Assembly (NCBI GenBank): GCA_003538615.1
Contig: DPRT01000099.1
Location: forward strand, 245 to 7,558
From: Holophagaceae bacterium
Lineage (GTDB): Bacteria > Acidobacteriota > Holophagae > Holophagales > Holophagaceae
Length of the DNA stretch: 7,314 bases
Direction: 5' to 3'
The notes below the pieces were generated by a model that worked only from the letters and a program-made list of their open reading frames with translations, made no database searches and was not told the DNA's origin. Positions 5,474 to 7,314 of this stretch are shown piece after piece. Numbering within the stretch: position 1 is the first letter of the stretch; the number at the start of each line of letters is the position of its first letter. Position numbers and translations under genes: made by a program.

Positions 5474-6292
5474 TCAGGGTGCGGGCCGCACCTTCACGTG
5501 GGTTCCTTCGGCCAGATCCCAGGCCTGCATGAGTTCCCGCGGGATGGCGACATGTTTCTCCGGCAGTCCCGGAATGAACGCCACCCGTTCCACCGCCGGG
5601 CCCTTGGGCCAGATCACCCGCAGATGGTTGATGCCGTGGCGGTAGGGCCCCAGGACCGTCCACCAGCCTTCCATGGCCGTGGGCAGCCCCAGGTAGTCGG
5701 CCTTCTTGAAGAGGCCGGTTTTCAGCTCGGATACGGTGACGTGGGCGTCCGGTTCCAGCACCTCGAGCCGGCCCGCATCCTTGAGGAGCGAGGCCGCCTG
5801 GAGCACGGCGACATCGTGCTGCCCCGTGGCGGCCATGATGTCCTGGAAATCGCGGTAGCCATCGAAAAAGGGGAGGATCCGGCGGTCTTCGGCGAAGACT
5901 TTGAGGCCCTCGAGCAGCTGGGGCGGGCGCATGGTGGGCCAGGGCACCGCGGTGAGCCTTGGGAAGATGCTGTGCAGGCGTTTCCGGCTGTCCTGGAGGC
6001 GGGCGGAGTCCATGAGCAGGTCCGGCACGGTGCGGCGGATGGAAGCGGGGATCTGGACCTGGGTGGTGAGGAATTCGAAGTGCCCGGAGACCCATTCCAG
6101 GACCTCGAAGGCGGCCTGCTCGCCGCGGGCCGAGAGGGTCTCGGCGTGGATGACCTCGCCCCGGGAGAAGTAGAGCACGCCGCTCACCTTTCCCGACGTC
6201 ACCTGGAGCATCCCCGTCTTGCGATTGACGTGGAGCAGCTGCGCGACGTCAGTGAGGGCGATGCTTTCCAGGGTGCCGCGGAGGTTGCTCAA
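5474..6292 (-). CDS. DUF4388 (PATAN-like) domain protein
   Basis: The product is 272 residues, soluble, without signal peptide. Residues 1-100 are a DUF4388 domain: RGTLESIALTDVAQLLHVNRK at the start, then TGMLQV, GVLYFSRGEVIHAE (39-51) and AAFEVLEWVSGHFEF (60-74). This domain occurs in bacterial signalling proteins, often beside two-component or motility genes, and is thought to mediate protein contacts. Residues about 120-180 look like a winged-helix segment (LLPFFDG-type RILPFFDGYRDFQDIM, then VLQAASLLKDAGRLEVL). The last 25 residues have AbrB/SpoVT-like spacing (see findings). The start is TTG at 6292, overlapping the pdxJ stop as TTGA, with GGAG at 6304-6301 eight bases upstream; MSNLRGTLE is the usual DUF4388 N-terminus. 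Overlap with pdxJ implies translational coupling, and cheZ follows 19 bases downstream, which points to a signalling role with CheZ. The exact function is unknown. Confidence 0.85.
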   Translation of the reverse strand: MSNLRGTLESIALTDVAQLLHVNRKTGMLQVTSGKVSGVLYFSRGEVIHAETLSARGEQAAFEVLEWVSGHFEFLTTQVQIPASIRRTVPDLLMDSARLQDSRKRLHSIFPRLTAVPWPTMRPPQLLEGLKVFAEDRRILPFFDGYRDFQDIMAATGQHDVAVLQAASLLKDAGRLEVLEPDAHVTVSELKTGLFKKADYLGLPTAMEGWWTVLGPYRHGINHLRVIWPKGPAVERVAFIPGLPEKHVAIPRELMQAWDLAEGTHVKVRPAP

Positions 6293-7017
6293 GGGCGGGT
6301 CTCCGACATGGCGGTGAGCATCTCTTCCACGGCCCGCTCAAGCCCCACCAGCACGGCCCGCCCGATGAGGCTGTGGCCGATGTTCAGTTCCTCGATCTCG
6401 GGGATGGCGGCGATGGGGCCGACATTGTGGAGGTCCAGTCCGTGGCCCGCGAGGACGCGCAGGCCCAGCCGGTTCCCCAGGCGGGCGGCATCGCGGATCC
6501 GGCCCAGCTCGATGGAAGCATCGGAATCCATGGGCAGATCGCTGTAGATGCCCGTGTTCAGCTCCACCGCGTCCGCCTCCAGCTTGGCGGCCATCTTCAC
6601 CTGGTCCAGTACTGGATCCACGAAGAGGCTCACGCGGATGCCCGCGCTGTGGAGCTCCCGCATCACGGGGCGCAGCATGCCCTGGAGGAAGATGGCGTCG
6701 AGGCCGCCCTGGGTGGTGAGCTCCTCGCGGCTTTCCGGCACCAGGGTCACCCAGGAGGGTCGCGAGGGAATGACGGATTCAAGCACTTCGGGGGTGGCCG
6801 CGCATTCCACATTGAGGGGGACTGCCAGGACCTCCTTCAGCACCCGGAGGTCGCGGTCCTGGATGTGGCGCCGGTCCCCGCGGAGGTGGACCGTGATGCC
6901 ATGGGCTCCGGCGCTCTGCGCGAGCAGGGCGGCCGCCACGGGCTCCGGTTCATGGCCGCCCCGGGCCTGCCGGAGGGTGGCCACATGATCGATGTTCACG
7001 CCTAGCCTGAGGTTCAA
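6289..7017 (-). CDS. pdxJ: Pyridoxine 5'-phosphate synthase PdxJ
   Basis: The product is 242 residues, standard length. PdxJ condenses 1-deoxy-D-xylulose 5-phosphate with 3-amino-2-oxopropyl phosphate to pyridoxine 5'-phosphate, the last ring-forming step of the DXP-dependent vitamin B6 route, in the cytosol as a TIM-barrel oligomer. Conserved motifs are GVNIDHVATLRQARGG (6-21), GITVHLRGDRRHIQDRD (40-56) with His44, Arg45, Arg50 and His51, LNVECAAT (68-75) with Glu71, LVPESREELTTQGGLD (92-107), NTG (154-156), AGHGLDLHNV (190-199) with His192, and ELNIGHSLIGRAV (210-222). His44, Glu71 and His192 correspond to the E. coli catalytic set. The start is TTG at 7017 with GGAG (7027-7024) six bases before it; this gives the normal MxLxLGVNIDH N-terminus. 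It is the first gene of the minus-strand unit and overlaps the DUF4388 gene by three bases. Its link to a chemotaxis-type gene is unusual. Confidence 0.96.
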   Translation of the reverse strand: MNLRLGVNIDHVATLRQARGGHEPEPVAAALLAQSAGAHGITVHLRGDRRHIQDRDLRVLKEVLAVPLNVECAATPEVLESVIPSRPSWVTLVPESREELTTQGGLDAIFLQGMLRPVMRELHSAGIRVSLFVDPVLDQVKMAAKLEADAVELNTGIYSDLPMDSDASIELGRIRDAARLGNRLGLRVLAGHGLDLHNVGPIAAIPEIEELNIGHSLIGRAVLVGLERAVEEMLTAMSETRP

Positions 7018-7143
7018 CGCGGGCTCCAGGGACTGATCCAGCTTAGCTTACCTTCTGCGGATTTCATCGGCGGCTCCCGGGCCCAGCACAAGCTTTCGAG
7101 AAAGGAGTTGAAACACTCAATCTGAGGTGACACCCTTGATCTC
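7018..7143. promoter_or_regulatory. Divergent intergenic region between the pdxJ unit and the dioxygenase gene
   Basis: These 126 bases are visibly less G+C-rich than the genes around them and must hold the start signals of both directions unless transcription enters from outside. Three short dyads lie close together on the dioxygenase side: CTTTC-GA-GAAAG (7093-7104), GAGT-N6-ACTC (7105-7118) and CTCA-ATC-TGAG (7116-7126). A direct repeat AGCTTA-GCTTA lies at 7040-7050. TTGAAA at 7108-7113 would be a good -35 for the plus strand, but no fair -10 follows at 16-18 bases. I could not place a convincing promoter on either strand. Confidence 0.35.
7024..7027 (-). promoter_or_regulatory. RBS supporting the TTG start of pdxJ
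   Basis: Minus-strand GGAG at 7027-7024 is followed by the 6-base spacer CCCGCG and then TTG at 7017-7015. The next in-frame candidate, a GTG at codon 7, would cut into the conserved GVNIDH strand. Confidence 0.65.
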
Positions 7144-7314
7144 ATGGAACAGCCCGGGATGCCCTCCTCGCTTTTTACCGCCCACGGTTCACCCATGCTG
7201 GCCCTGGATGGCGGGGCCTGGGGTGAGGCGGTATCGGCCCTCGGGCCTGCGCTGCCGCAGCTCCGCGGCATCCTGGTCTGTTCGGCCCACTGGGAAGCCG
7301 CGGGCCCGTTCCGC
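7144..7314 (+). CDS. Class III extradiol ring-cleavage dioxygenase, LigB/DODA type (3'-truncated by window)
   Basis: Only the first 57 codons are in the window and the frame is open to the last base. The piece reads as the N-terminus of the DODA/YgiD branch of LigB-type dioxygenases: SLFTAHGSPMLALDGG (9-24) and the strand GILVCSAHWE (42-51). His14 and His49 are 35 residues apart, as are the iron or zinc ligands His22 and His57 of E. coli YgiD. These cytosolic enzymes open catechol-type rings (for example 4,5-cleavage of DOPA); the true substrate is unknown. An in-frame stop at 7123-7125 limits the start to ATG 7144 or ATG 7159. GAGGTGA at 7124-7130 is 13 bases from the first, rather far, and 28 from the second, so 7144 is preferred. 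It is transcribed away from the pdxJ unit. Confidence 0.87.
   Translation, partial: MEQPGMPSSLFTAHGSPMLALDGGAWGEAVSALGPALPQLRGILVCSAHWEAAGPFR

Noticed and set aside
7014..7271. An 85-codon minus-strand open frame between pdxJ and the dioxygenase.
   Set aside because: It runs antisense through the dioxygenase start and the intergenic region, has no domain, and its composition is unlike the genes here.

Overview
The window is chromosomal, very G+C-rich (about two thirds G+C by eye) and densely coded. The mix of genes fits a Gram-negative-type, motile, aerobic or facultative bacterium: anaerobic-type heme synthesis, COG1022 acyl-CoA synthetase, XerC/D recombinase, PdxJ, a DUF4388 (PATAN-like) protein and a CheZ homologue. 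The DUF4388 protein beside a CheZ homologue in such a G+C-rich genome makes me think of Acidobacteriota (Holophagae/Geothrix-like) or a deltaproteobacterial relative. This is inference from gene style, not a sequence match.

Layout. Positions 1-357 (+) hold the C-terminal third or so of oxygen-independent coproporphyrinogen III dehydrogenase (hemN). A 142-base gap follows, with a strong imperfect hairpin (394-439), a smaller hairpin (466-481) and a weak candidate promoter. A small exported DUF442/BLH-type phosphatase-like protein lies at 500-1006 (+). It converges on a 607-residue long-chain acyl-CoA synthetase at 1028-2851 (-). Only 32 bases separate the start of that gene from the divergent xerC-like tyrosine recombinase (2884-3804, +), which is followed after 24 bases by a fumarylacetoacetate-hydrolase-family enzyme (3829-4515, +). 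Converging on these is a three-gene minus-strand unit read pdxJ (7017-6289), DUF4388 protein (6292-5474), CheZ-like phosphatase (5454-4528). Its first two genes overlap by three bases as TTGA, and the last pair is 19 bases apart. After a 126-base divergent intergenic region, the first 57 codons of a class III (LigB/DODA-type) extradiol dioxygenase run off the right edge (7144-7314, +).

How the genes relate. Most are housekeeping or metabolic genes: heme, pyridoxal phosphate, fatty-acid activation, chromosome-dimer resolution and aromatic or oxo-acid cleavage. The one regulatory module is DUF4388 plus CheZ. The CheZ homologue keeps the catalytic Asp/Gln pair and a C-terminal CheY-binding-like tail, and adds a HAMP-like segment at its N-terminal side. 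The DUF4388 protein ends in a segment with the spacing of an AbrB/SpoVT swapped-hairpin motif. These two fusions are the most unusual things here. I see no mobile element, CRISPR array, tRNA, rRNA or obvious defence system, and nothing that amounts to a convincing new multi-gene system.
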